Assembly: GCA_002337085.1 (NCBI GenBank)
Contig: DDFH01000007.1
Location: 62,001 to 126,000, forward strand
DNA from: Hyphomonadaceae bacterium UBA1933
GTDB lineage: Bacteria > Pseudomonadota > Alphaproteobacteria > Caulobacterales > Aquidulcibacteraceae
Direction: 5' to 3'
Length of the DNA: 64,000 nt
Shown here: positions 1 to 8,663 of the stretch, in pieces
Layout: every line of letters starts with the position of its first letter
Numbering within the stretch: the stretch's first letter is position 1
Program-made: the position numbers and the translations under genes
Notes under the pieces: model-generated
Database searches by the model: none
What the model saw: only the letters and a program-made list of their open reading frames with translations
Told to the model about the DNA's origin: nothing

Positions 1-570
1 CTCACCAACATTTGCAGATGTTGGAACAGCAGGTTTTTCATGGGCAATACCATCATTACCCCATGCACTATCAGCAGGTAATATAATAGAAACCGGTGAG
101 GCGGCTTGAGAAATAGTTTTTGAATAAGCTTTTATCGCAACGTCTCCTGCAATAGCAGGGGTTTCGACAGCGCCAATATATGAACTATGTGGCTTAACCA
201 GCGTTTCAATATCGCTTGTAAGTGGTGCATCAAGGTAGCGGTGATATGTGGCATGATCACCAATAACATTTATCATTGGGGAATATGCCCGCATTGCATT
301 ATGAATATTTGCAAGCGCATTCCCATAACCTGGACCAAGGTGTAAAAGCGTCATGGCAGGTGTGCCGCTCATCCTTGCAAAACCATCTGCCGCACCTGTT
401 GCCACACCTTCGAAAAGGCACAATACCGATTTGATGCGCGGCTCATTATCAAGTGCCTTCACAAGGTGCATTTCAGATGTACCAGGGTTTGCAAAACAAT
501 GGGTAACACCACAATTTGCAAGCGTTTCAACAAGGGCGTTTGCGCCAGATTTAATCTCTGTTTTAGACAT
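1..570 (-). CDS. Thiamine-diphosphate enzyme, acetolactate synthase large-subunit-like (partial, N-terminal part)
   Basis: The first 190 residues are present and the gene runs off the window at base 1. The frame opens MSKTEIKSGANALVETLANC and contains FANPGTSEMH and CLFEGVATGAADGFARMSG. In this family the Glu in the latter stretch activates the thiamine-diphosphate cofactor. The spacing suits the N-terminal PYR domain of acetolactate synthase or benzoylformate-decarboxylase-like enzymes, which decarboxylate 2-oxo acids. Its ATG overlaps the stop of the upstream acyl-CoA ligase gene by 8 bases. No good Shine-Dalgarno sequence lies close by, so translational coupling is likely. True acetolactate synthase usually sits beside ilvN/ilvC; this context does not fit, so a catabolic or specialised 2-oxo-acid decarboxylase is possible. 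The substrate cannot be told from this fragment. Confidence 0.85.
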   Translation of the reverse strand, partial: MSKTEIKSGANALVETLANCGVTHCFANPGTSEMHLVKALDNEPRIKSVLCLFEGVATGAADGFARMSGTPAMTLLHLGPGYGNALANIHNAMRAYSPMINVIGDHATYHRYLDAPLTSDIETLVKPHSSYIGAVETPAIAGDVAIKAYSKTISQAASPVSIILPADSAWGNDGIAHEKPAVPTSANVGE

Positions 571-2350
571 TTAAAACTATTGTTTCCCCACGTTTTTTAT
601 ATAAATCCTGCACTGCTTCAAAGCGCGTTTCACGACATCTTGATTGGTTTACATATCCCTTATCGGTGATTTCTGCATCCTCAATTGATGGCACACCATC
701 TAGTATAAGAAATTTTGTAATCTTTCTTGTTGCCGACTTGCCCTTAAACTCGGCTTCATAAAGCTCTTTAAGACGTGATTTAATATCAACACCTTCTTGG
801 GTAGCTTTATGGCAGCGTGCGGCATTAAGGAATAATAATGCCCCAATTTCATTTTCACCTTCACCACAAATAACGGCGTCACTTATTAAGCCATGGGCGC
901 AATTTACAAGCTCTGTACGTAAATTACCAACTTGAACAAATGAACCATTGCCAAGCTTAAATTCTTCGGCAATGCGCCCATCAAATTTCAAACCTTTTTC
1001 AGGATGTTCAGGATCATAGAATTTAAGTGCATCACCCAATAAATAATAACCTTCATCATCAAATGCTTCTTTGGTTTTTTCAGGGTTATTTACATAATAT
1101 GGCAAAATAGCAGGGCTTTTGATACGAACTTCCATCTTATCATTATGTGGTACAAGCTTTAAAACAACGCCAGGCACAGGAAGCCCAACAAGCCCCATAG
1201 TATCGTTTGGAAAATGTACCGTGCAGGCGGTTGGCCCAGTTTCAGTTGCCCCATATCCAGCCGCAACCGAAATAATGTCACCGCGTACTTTACGCACCAC
1301 ATTTTGTAATCTGTTATAAAGTTCTTGGGTTAATGCGGCGCCGCCATATTGCATTAAAACCAAGTCACCAAACAATGCTTTCGCAAGGACATCATCTTTT
1401 TCAAGATATTCAGCAAGCAAAGACCAACCGATTGGAACAGTATTATGATAGTTTGGCTTTATTTCTTTTATGTTGGCAATTGTTTTTATAATGCCTTCAG
1501 GGGTTGGGCTGCCGTCATCAATCCAAAGTGTGTCACCAGAATCGGTAAGCATATTTAAAACCGCATTGCCACCCAATGAATGCGACCACGGAAGGTGATT
1601 AATCATAATCATACCGTCTGGCCACATTTCTTTTTCTTTTACTGGATCAAAGGTTGCCTTAATCTGTGAAGCATTTTGGGTAAGGTTATAGTGTGATATT
1701 CCAACCGCTTTTGGCAATCCTGTTGAGCCAGAAGTAAGTAATATTTTACAAAGATTTTGTGGGTCAATACTTTCAATATCAAATTCTTTTTCAGATGTCT
1801 CAATATTATCGAGGCAAATGGTTTTATTGTTTTTGGTCGCAACATCTTTGGTGAAAATAAAATCAACCGTATTTTCTAACCAATTAGGAATATGATTAAA
1901 CTTCTCGCCCTCACAAAAGACTGCTTTTGCTTTTAAAAGCCCTAATACATCATTTAAACGACCCGCATCTTTTGCCTTTAATGAATATGCAGGTGTTATG
2001 GGTGCAGGTACTGCGCCAATAATTGGCAATGCATAGGTTAAGAATGCATGCATCAAAGAATTTGGAGATACAATACCAACAATATCTCCTTGTTTCAGGT
2101 AATTAGATAAAAATGCCGCAAGGTTATTTATAATCTTGTAGCCTTGTGAATAGGTTACTTTAACCCATTCATTATCCACTTTACCACAAAGCCAAAGCTT
2201 ATTTGGTTGTTTTTGTGCGTGATGCCTAATTGGCTCAACAACATTGTTGAATGTTGAACGCATTGGATTTGGGTTTGTAATAAGAAGTGCACCATCGGCG
2301 CGCTTTTCAACATTAACACGGGTCGGTAATATATATGGCGTTGGTAGCAT
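563..2350 (-). CDS. AMP-forming acyl-CoA synthetase, feruloyl-CoA synthase-like
   Basis: A 595-residue member of the ANL (acyl-CoA ligase) superfamily, which activates a carboxylate with ATP and loads it on CoA. The P-loop LLTSGSTGLPKAV lies at residues 204-216, the adenylate-binding stretch GYGATETGPT around 365-374 and the ribose-binding Asp in YLLGD near 440. The overall pattern, with PWSHSLGGN and a long C-terminal domain, resembles bacterial feruloyl-CoA synthases, which act on hydroxycinnamates. The equivalent of the usual C-terminal catalytic Lys was not pinned down by eye. The gene starts directly after the dihydroorotase stop and overlaps the downstream thiamine-diphosphate enzyme by 8 bases, so the three are probably co-transcribed. 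The substrate is inferred only from overall resemblance. Confidence 0.8.
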   Translation of the reverse strand: MLPTPYILPTRVNVEKRADGALLITNPNPMRSTFNNVVEPIRHHAQKQPNKLWLCGKVDNEWVKVTYSQGYKIINNLAAFLSNYLKQGDIVGIVSPNSLMHAFLTYALPIIGAVPAPITPAYSLKAKDAGRLNDVLGLLKAKAVFCEGEKFNHIPNWLENTVDFIFTKDVATKNNKTICLDNIETSEKEFDIESIDPQNLCKILLTSGSTGLPKAVGISHYNLTQNASQIKATFDPVKEKEMWPDGMIMINHLPWSHSLGGNAVLNMLTDSGDTLWIDDGSPTPEGIIKTIANIKEIKPNYHNTVPIGWSLLAEYLEKDDVLAKALFGDLVLMQYGGAALTQELYNRLQNVVRKVRGDIISVAAGYGATETGPTACTVHFPNDTMGLVGLPVPGVVLKLVPHNDKMEVRIKSPAILPYYVNNPEKTKEAFDDEGYYLLGDALKFYDPEHPEKGLKFDGRIAEEFKLGNGSFVQVGNLRTELVNCAHGLISDAVICGEGENEIGALLFLNAARCHKATQEGVDIKSRLKELYEAEFKGKSATRKITKFLILDGVPSIEDAEITDKGYVNQSRCRETRFEAVQDLYKKRGETIVLNV

Positions 2351-3679
2351 TTATTTCTTCAAGTTTTCCTGAAATTGAATCGGTCTACCTTTACCACTAG
2401 CAATAATTTCACCATTTGTCATAACAATTTCACCACGGACAACAGTATGTGTAGGGAAGCCCTTTGCCATAAATCCATCAAAAGGTGTCCATTTTGATTT
2501 AGAAACAATGCTATCATTTGTTATCATTTGCTGTTTTTTAAGGTCAACAATCGTTATATCGGCATCGTATCCCAAAGCCATACGACCCTTACCGGCAATT
2601 CCAAATATACGATTTGGCCCATGGCATAATAAATCAACCAAACGCAGCAGGGATAATTTACCTTCATTTACATAGGTTAGCATAACCGGAAGCATTGTTT
2701 GCACGCCAGGTGTTCCAGACGGTGAAGAGGGATAAGGTTTTTGTTTTTCCTCAATTGTATGCGGCGCGTGATCCGACCCCAAAACGTCAACCAAACCATT
2801 GCGCACGGCATCCCATAAAGCATCATGATGGTGCTTTTCGCGTATTGGAGGATTTTGTTGTGCATATGTGCCGATTTTTTTATAAATATCTGGGCCATAA
2901 AATGACAAATGGTTGGGTAAAACCTCAACAGAAACTAAGTCCTTATGATCTTTAAGAAATTGCATTTCTTCAAATGTTGAAACATGCAGAACGTGAATAC
3001 GTTTTTTGTATTGCCTTGCAAGGCGAACCAGACGCTGCGTACAGGTGAGGGCGGCAATATGACTGCGTGCTTCATAATGCGACGATGGATCACCCGCACG
3101 AATTTTTGATTTGTCTTGCTCTAAAATAAACTCATCTTCTGAGTGGAATGCGGCGCGCCGTGTTATTTTTGAAAGAATCCGCCCAACATTTTCATCATCC
3201 TTTACCAATAGGCTTCCTGTGGATGAACCCATGAACACTTTAATGCCTGCACATCCTTCATGTCGTTCAAGCTCTGCTAAATCGTCAATATTATCGTTAG
3301 TTGCACCGGCGTAAAACGCATAATCACAAGACATACGACCAGCGGCACGATTTAACTTGTCATCAAGTGCGTAATTAGTGGATGTTGTTGGATTGGTATT
3401 GGGCATTTCAAAAACCGCCGTGACACCACCAAGAACCGCAGCATTCGCGCCGGTTTGAAGATCTTCTTTATAATCAAGCCCAGGCTCACGGAAGTGAACT
3501 TGTGAATCAATTATTCCTGGAAGTATATGTAAACCTTTGGCATCAATTATCTTGTTGGCATGGGCGGTTTTAAAATCACCAATACCCGCAATTTTACCGT
3601 CTTTAATTGCGATATCGCCTTCACCGATGCCATTGTGGTTAACCAGTGTGCCGTTTTTAATAATTGTATCAAAAGTCAT
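2351..3679 (-). CDS. pyrC: Dihydroorotase, catalytically competent type
   Basis: A 442-residue amidohydrolase that interconverts carbamoyl-aspartate and dihydroorotate in pyrimidine synthesis. Visible active-site elements are QVHFREPG at 60-67 (the family's HxH with the first His replaced by Gln), the carboxylated-Lys candidate K147 in GIKVFM, H179 in HSEDE, H229 and H232 in IHVLHVST, and the catalytic D303 in GSDHAPH. I recall the QVHFREPG variant from other working dihydroorotases, for example of Bacteroidetes. A second homologue at 28576-29871 lacks these residues, so this gene probably supplies the activity. It sits between the DUF1289 gene (11-base gap) and the acyl-CoA ligase (no gap). 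Hydantoinase or allantoinase activity is the main alternative. Confidence 0.88.
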   Translation of the reverse strand: MTFDTIIKNGTLVNHNGIGEGDIAIKDGKIAGIGDFKTAHANKIIDAKGLHILPGIIDSQVHFREPGLDYKEDLQTGANAAVLGGVTAVFEMPNTNPTTSTNYALDDKLNRAAGRMSCDYAFYAGATNDNIDDLAELERHEGCAGIKVFMGSSTGSLLVKDDENVGRILSKITRRAAFHSEDEFILEQDKSKIRAGDPSSHYEARSHIAALTCTQRLVRLARQYKKRIHVLHVSTFEEMQFLKDHKDLVSVEVLPNHLSFYGPDIYKKIGTYAQQNPPIREKHHHDALWDAVRNGLVDVLGSDHAPHTIEEKQKPYPSSPSGTPGVQTMLPVMLTYVNEGKLSLLRLVDLLCHGPNRIFGIAGKGRMALGYDADITIVDLKKQQMITNDSIVSKSKWTPFDGFMAKGFPTHTVVRGEIVMTNGEIIASGKGRPIQFQENLKK

Positions 3680-3690
3680 TTTATCCGCCT

Positions 3691-3873
3691 TTAAGGCAAA
3701 TTAAACTCAAGCTTACGGCTTGGCAATTGTGCCATTATTTCAAGCCGCTTTTCTTCTGAATACTTGGTCCAATTGCCAATTTCTTCAATATTGCGATAAC
3801 ACCCAAGACAAAGCCCAGTAGTTTGATCAATGTGGCAGACCAAAATACAGGGCGATGAAATTGTCTTGTTCAA
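3691..3873 (-). CDS. DUF1289 small cysteine-rich protein
   Basis: A 60-residue protein with the DUF1289 cysteine pattern: SPCILVCHID near residues 7-16, then GLCLGCYRNIEEIGNW near 20-35. The four cysteines suggest a small metal-binding fold (zinc or iron-sulfur); no function is established that I know of. The length is normal for the family, and the remainder is a short charged helix. It lies between the CobS-like gene (12-base gap) and pyrC (11-base gap) on the same strand, so it is probably part of one transcript. Confidence 0.85.
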   Translation of the reverse strand: MNKTISSPCILVCHIDQTTGLCLGCYRNIEEIGNWTKYSEEKRLEIMAQLPSRKLEFNLP

Positions 3874-3885
3874 ATTATTACTAAT

Positions 3886-4674
3886 TTAATTAAATCCAAC
3901 AGGCATTAATTCTACGATACCGTAAAGAGCACCAATTTCAACAACAAGGCTTAGTGCTTCTTTTACGTTTAGATTATCAAGATGGTGGCGTGATTTTGTA
4001 AAGCCAAAGAACACAAGGGTTGAAATAGCAATCCCGATAACTGCACCAATAACTGGTAAATAAAACTGCAAACCAGATGCAAATAAAAGCGCAACGCCAC
4101 CAATCGCCGCGCCAACAACCATAGAAGTTGTTGCATCAACTTTTGAAGGTTGTGCAGATGAATTATCAGAACTAAACGCCATTAATTGCACCTGTGCCGC
4201 ACGTCCCAATGCCGCACTTGCAATCAAGCCCATACCAGCGGCCCAAGGCGTTGCAAGTTCACCAATCAAAAATATCTTAAGCAACATCATAATCATAGTT
4301 GCCAATGTACCCGCAGCGACACCAGCCGACTCATCATGACCATTTTGATCAGCCGAAGGATGTGGGCGTAGTGAAATCACTTTTGAGAACCCAATTTCTT
4401 GTGAGCCACCGGTAATAAGCAACTGTGCACCAACTGCCATTACGGCGGCAAGATAAACCGGACTTCCGGTCATAGAACTACCAACGAGATATGCAAAAGC
4501 ACCAACAACACCGGCAATTAAGCCGACAACGGGTGCGGCGCGGTATGCCTTACCAATTCGTTTTAACCTGTCTTCACCATCCTCAGGAAGGGTTGATAGG
4601 CTAGTGCTAACCGGAAAGCGGGTAAGAACAGATAGACAAATTTTTACATCTTCAAATAGTGATTTTGGCATCAT
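3886..4674 (-). CDS. CobS-like integral membrane protein, divergent in the catalytic motifs
   Basis: A 262-residue multi-pass membrane protein. Its N-terminus (LTRFPV at 17-22), TGG at 88-90, the segment MMLLKIFLIGEL at 129-140 and ALGRAAQ align by eye with adenosylcobinamide-GDP ribazoletransferase (CobS), the last step of cobalamin assembly. In CobS the TGG is followed by a His plus DGLADxxDG, which binds Mg. Here the stretch is SQEIGFSKVISL and holds no equivalent Asp. The later DSRxGTxG reads ESAGVAAG, and the C-terminal GDTLGA is also not kept. No other cobalamin gene is in the window. It may be a repurposed paralogue with an unknown role. Start: ATG-ATG at 4674/4671, with AAGG a few bases upstream. 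Confidence 0.62.
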   Translation of the reverse strand: MMPKSLFEDVKICLSVLTRFPVSTSLSTLPEDGEDRLKRIGKAYRAAPVVGLIAGVVGAFAYLVGSSMTGSPVYLAAVMAVGAQLLITGGSQEIGFSKVISLRPHPSADQNGHDESAGVAAGTLATMIMMLLKIFLIGELATPWAAGMGLIASAALGRAAQVQLMAFSSDNSSAQPSKVDATTSMVVGAAIGGVALLFASGLQFYLPVIGAVIGIAISTLVFFGFTKSRHHLDNLNVKEALSLVVEIGALYGIVELMPVGFN

Positions 4675-4774
4675 GTGACCTTATTAGTTATTTTAAACAC
4701 ACAATAATCTAGCCCGCAAAAAATGCAAATGTATATTTTGCAAGAATATGTTGCTTATATGCAATATAGGATAA

Positions 4775-5578
4775 TTAATTTTTGCTATTTTTGATAAAAA
4801 TCGAAATAATTATTGAAATCACCATAAATAATATAATTAGTGCAGAAGCCTTTAGGGCAAATAAATGACCAATTAATGTCCCCAATACTGCACAGATTAC
4901 ACCGAATATGGCAGCAACGGTGAATTGTAATTTTATTGATTTTGCCCAGATAATCGCAAATGCAGATGGCCCAATTATTATTCCTACCGCCAAAAGTGTT
5001 CCGACTGCTTTAAATGCAGCGACACCAATTAATGCAAGAATTGCATAAAATACCTGCTTTGCAATAATAGCTGACTTTAAACCAATTGCATATTCACTAT
5101 CAATTGTATCAAGCAAAAGCGGTTTAAATATTATAGACATTCCTATAATTGCAATCACACTTATCACCAATGTAAATAACAGTGATGTGGTTGAGATTGC
5201 AAAAATATTTCCAAATAATAAGTCATCAAGGTGAACGTCACCGCGCCCTGAATCGGCAAGCAATAAACCAGTTGCTAAAGCGCCAAGATAAAAAATCGCA
5301 AAATTTGTATCTTCTCCAAGGCGTGCAATTTTAGGCATTTTGGCTGCAAGCACAAATAAAACAACACCTGTAATTGTTGCACCTAAAAGGATTGCCCAAT
5401 CTGCATTATGTCCAATTATTGCACCTAATGCAGCACCAGGTAAAATTGTGTGCCCCATTGCATCGGTTACAAGAGACATTTTACGATTGATTAGAAAGAA
5501 ACCAATCGGCGTGGCACCAATAACAAGTGCAATAATGGTTATAATCGCATAAACAACCTGTTGGTCTGCAATGGTCAT
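4775..5578 (-). CDS. znuB: Zinc ABC transporter, membrane permease subunit
   Basis: An ABC-3 family permease of about 267 residues with some eight hydrophobic segments; it forms the inner-membrane channel for zinc (or manganese) uptake with ZnuC. A longer frame opens at 5608 inside znuC, but the ATG at 5578 (MTIADQQVVYAII) has AGGA seven bases upstream and begins one base after the znuC stop, so I chose it. The motifs MSLVTDAMGHTILPGAALG and GALATGLLLADSGRGDV are typical of the family. The Zur-like operator ahead of znuC supports zinc as substrate. No substrate-binding protein gene (znuA) is adjacent, which is unusual. Confidence 0.9.
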   Translation of the reverse strand: MTIADQQVVYAIITIIALVIGATPIGFFLINRKMSLVTDAMGHTILPGAALGAIIGHNADWAILLGATITGVVLFVLAAKMPKIARLGEDTNFAIFYLGALATGLLLADSGRGDVHLDDLLFGNIFAISTTSLLFTLVISVIAIIGMSIIFKPLLLDTIDSEYAIGLKSAIIAKQVFYAILALIGVAAFKAVGTLLAVGIIIGPSAFAIIWAKSIKLQFTVAAIFGVICAVLGTLIGHLFALKASALIILFMVISIIISIFIKNSKN

Positions 5579-5579
5579 A

Positions 5580-6254
5580 TTAGCATCCTGCAAGGGCGCA
5601 ACCAGCAAGCGCGCAATCTTTATTATGGGCTTTCATTTTTTGTTCCCATAGTGCATTTTTACCATCTAGCGTTAGAAAGTGGTCAAATTCAAGAGTTAAT
5701 CTTTCATCATGCACCGAAACAATTATGATTTTTCCTAATTGTTTCCATTCAGCTATCTTTTTTATCAAAATATTGCGACTTGAATTATCAAGATATGCAA
5801 ACGGTTCGTCAAAAAGTAAAACATATGGGTTTTGTAAATCAATCCGAACCATTTGCAGGCGATTGAGCTGCCCGCCTGATAACTCATTTAGCTGTGTATC
5901 AATAATTTCACCCAGCTCATAATCATCAAAATATTTGATAAATTCAGCATTTGTTATTTTATTATTTAGGCCTAATTTTACAAATTCACCTGCGCTAATA
6001 CCAATATCCGAGATGATATTAGACGATTGAGGAAGGTATCCTATATCGCCTGATTTAATTGGCTTACCATTCAATAAAATATCTCCAGCATAAGGCTTTT
6101 TACGTAATGCTAGAGTTTTTAATAATGTTGATTTACCCGCACCATTACAGCCCATAATAGCCAAGCTTTCGCCAGACTTTAGTGATGCGTTAAGGTCACA
6201 AAATAATACTTTTTGTTCGTAACCAATTCCCAAATTTATAAATTCAAGCGTCAT
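5580..6254 (-). CDS. znuC: Zinc ABC transporter, ATP-binding subunit
   Basis: A 224-residue ABC ATPase. It has Walker A GCNGAGKST near residues 35-43, signature LSGGQLNRLQ near 125-134, Walker B VLLFDEPFAYLD near 145-156, and a switch His in SVHDE. It energises the ZnuB permease encoded just downstream. The last residues are DCALAGCALAGC, a tandem 15-base duplication that gives three cysteines and a nearby His; the second copy also supplies the AGGA ribosome-binding site for znuB. A Zur-like palindrome lies 16-30 bases upstream of the start codon, between this gene and the lytic transglycosylase gene. Confidence 0.9.
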   Translation of the reverse strand: MTLEFINLGIGYEQKVLFCDLNASLKSGESLAIMGCNGAGKSTLLKTLALRKKPYAGDILLNGKPIKSGDIGYLPQSSNIISDIGISAGEFVKLGLNNKITNAEFIKYFDDYELGEIIDTQLNELSGGQLNRLQMVRIDLQNPYVLLFDEPFAYLDNSSRNILIKKIAEWKQLGKIIIVSVHDERLTLEFDHFLTLDGKNALWEQKMKAHNKDCALAGCALAGC

Positions 6255-6266
6255 ATCATACCAAGT

Positions 6267-6287
6267 AAGTGTTATAATATATCATTT
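6267..6287 (-). promoter_or_regulatory. Zur-like operator upstream of znuCB
   Basis: The 15-base core TGTTATAATATATCA at 6270-6284 is a near-perfect 7-1-7 palindrome (arms TGTTATA and TGATATA, one mismatch). The flanks AAG and TTT extend the likeness to known Zur operators of the TGTTATAxTATAACA kind. It sits just before znuC, where the zinc-bound repressor would block transcription. A protein of the same fold (Fur or Mur) could also bind, but the gene context favours Zur. Confidence 0.65.
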
Positions 6288-6337
6288 AGCAACGCTTAGA
6301 GAGTTTATCAAGCACTGGTTTTGATAATATAGCTTTG

Positions 6338-8533
6338 TTACTGTTCTTCTGGTGGTGCTTGTAATGCTTCTGGTGCAATATTTACTTTAAAAAAGGGTGC
6401 TGGTTTTGTGCCGCGTGTCAAATCGTTCAATATTTCGATTGGTGCGCTATCTTTATTAAGCCTTGCACGATAAACCTGAATATTTTCCAAAACCCGTTGG
6501 ACATAATTTCTGGTTTCTGAAAATGGTATCATTTCAACCCAGTCGATTGCAGTATCTGCATCAACTTCACGAATTTCGCCGTAGGTATCTATCCATTGTG
6601 AAGAACGACCAGGACCTGCATTATAACTAATAATTGCAAGCACATAAGATCCATTAAACCTATCGACCAAATCAGCAAGATGTGCCGAACCAAGTGTTAA
6701 ACTATGCTGTGGGCGAGAAATTAACCACGATGTATCATGTGGAATACCCATCTTATTAGCTTGTGAGCGGGCAGTTGATGGTAAAAATTGCATCAAACCC
6801 AATGCGCCAGCGCCAGATTTTGCACTTTCATTAAATTCAGTTTCTTGGCGTGTGATGGCAAGGGTAAATGCGTCTTCGGCCTGATGATAACCGTCAATTC
6901 TTGGAATCGGAATAACAGGGAAGGCGGCTTCGGTAGCAATAATGCCACGGTTAAGGCCTGCCTTTGCAACGCGAATACCAACTAAATTTTCGCCTTTTGA
7001 GCGCGCATATTCACTTAATGCTTGGTGCTCGCCATTGGTTTTTAAAGTGTCATCTAGTGCAAAAGCAAATCTTACAAAAAGCGATCTTTCACCCATATCA
7101 GAGAATGCAGTTGCAATTTTCATTAATGGATTTGCGTTAAGGCGATTTATATCATCTCTACTTGCCCGCGCTTCATGCGGTAAGCTTAGAATTGCTTTTT
7201 GTCCGCGTTCAGCAGCAAGACGAGCGGCAGAAAGTTGGCCATAGTAAAAAGTAGGATAAACAAGTGCCTTGGTATAAAAGGCATTAGCATTTTTTTTGTC
7301 GCCGATGGCTTCATATGTACGACCAAGCCAATAATAAGCACGTGATTTACTCATCGAGGTTTCAACGGCTTTATCAAGTGCTGTAAAATGTTTTAATGCC
7401 TGATTTGGATTATTAAGGAAGCGTAGAGAAATCCAGCCAGCAACAAATTCTGCATCGGCAAACTTCTGTCCAGAACTCAAACCATGCTGTGATACAATTT
7501 TGTATGCATCATCATAGCGCTTTGATCGTAAAGCCTCAATAAGTAAAATGCGGCGTTCTTTCCAAATATCCTCTTGTGCAGATTCGGGAAGCCCGTTTGA
7601 ATCAATCTTTAAAAGTAGGTCTAATGCCTCGGCATTTTTGTCTTGCTTACGTAGGTTTACAACCCGTTCATATAAAATACCACGGTCGTCAAGGGCAGCA
7701 CCACTAATGACAGCGCCTTCTTCATTGGCAATGCCAAGGCGCGCATTAACATTTATCTTCCCCTGACTAGTCATGAAAGGAAACAAAGGCTTTGCCTGTG
7801 TTGCTCTATCATTCCAAATTAAAAGATCAACGCGTTTATCAAAGTCTTCAGGAGTTAAGTAAGATTGATACAAATTGAGATAATTTGCCTGTTTTTTGGA
7901 ATCAAATTTAAAAGTTCGCCATGCTTTTGATATATAGGCTCTTGCCTCATCTTTCTGACCCGTTGCAAGCAATGCAGACGCCAGTGAAAGCATTCCTTCA
8001 CCCGTAACTGGGCCATTGTTTTTAAGGCCAATTTCGGTACGCTTTAAAAAATCTATTTTTTGCTGTGGTGAAAGTGCAAAATTATCAATTTGCATCTCAG
8101 CACGCATACGAACATCTGCAATGCCTGGATAATAATTCAATTCTTTCAATGCTTTATCAAAATCAAAAAAAGTGGCATCAGAAGATGGATCGGTAACAAT
8201 CATCCATAAAAGTGCGGATTTAACATAATCTTCTTGTGCGATTGAATATAATCTTCTGATCTCAACCCAATTCTTTGCACGTTCTGCGGCAAGTCCTGCC
8301 TTTATAGCTTCAAGCGGTGTCGCCGGAATAAATGGCGTCATTGGAACTATTACCGATGTTGGAACATCAGCAGGGATATTTATTGGCCCATTCATAGCAG
8401 ATCCATTCATGGGAACTGGAACGGACGTTGGAATATTTTTATCCTGTGCAAGCGCTTGGGACGCAATAAAAAGGCTTGAAAAAGCGCAAAATGAAGCAAG
8501 TCCATTTTTATTAGAACGGGCTTTTGAGGTCAT
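6338..8533 (-). CDS. slt: Soluble lytic murein transglycosylase, periplasmic
   Basis: A protein of about 731 residues that cleaves peptidoglycan glycan strands to give 1,6-anhydro ends. The frame extends to 8635, but the ATG at 8533 has TGGAGA upstream and opens a signal peptide (about 30 residues ending SQALAQ). A long alpha-helical superhelical region follows, made of short TPR-like repeats. The C-terminal SLT domain has the catalytic Glu in RQETEFN near residue 564, GALGLMQFLPSTA, and ISYNAGPGR. The length suits the Slt70 family in alphaproteobacteria. It is divergent from dapA, so the two share the 8534-8663 promoter region. No beta-lactamase or recycling gene is adjacent. Confidence 0.92.
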   Translation of the reverse strand: MTSKARSNKNGLASFCAFSSLFIASQALAQDKNIPTSVPVPMNGSAMNGPINIPADVPTSVIVPMTPFIPATPLEAIKAGLAAERAKNWVEIRRLYSIAQEDYVKSALLWMIVTDPSSDATFFDFDKALKELNYYPGIADVRMRAEMQIDNFALSPQQKIDFLKRTEIGLKNNGPVTGEGMLSLASALLATGQKDEARAYISKAWRTFKFDSKKQANYLNLYQSYLTPEDFDKRVDLLIWNDRATQAKPLFPFMTSQGKINVNARLGIANEEGAVISGAALDDRGILYERVVNLRKQDKNAEALDLLLKIDSNGLPESAQEDIWKERRILLIEALRSKRYDDAYKIVSQHGLSSGQKFADAEFVAGWISLRFLNNPNQALKHFTALDKAVETSMSKSRAYYWLGRTYEAIGDKKNANAFYTKALVYPTFYYGQLSAARLAAERGQKAILSLPHEARASRDDINRLNANPLMKIATAFSDMGERSLFVRFAFALDDTLKTNGEHQALSEYARSKGENLVGIRVAKAGLNRGIIATEAAFPVIPIPRIDGYHQAEDAFTLAITRQETEFNESAKSGAGALGLMQFLPSTARSQANKMGIPHDTSWLISRPQHSLTLGSAHLADLVDRFNGSYVLAIISYNAGPGRSSQWIDTYGEIREVDADTAIDWVEMIPFSETRNYVQRVLENIQVYRARLNKDSAPIEILNDLTRGTKPAPFFKVNIAPEALQAPPEEQ

Positions 8534-8663
8534 TCTATTCTCCAGAAGGCGCTTTAAACGTATTTCGACCTTTATGGCAAGTGTAATAGCTACAAATGAA
8601 CTACTACTAAGTATTAATGACAAAATTCTTGCCATTTATCTACTAAAGTGCTTTTAAGAAGGA

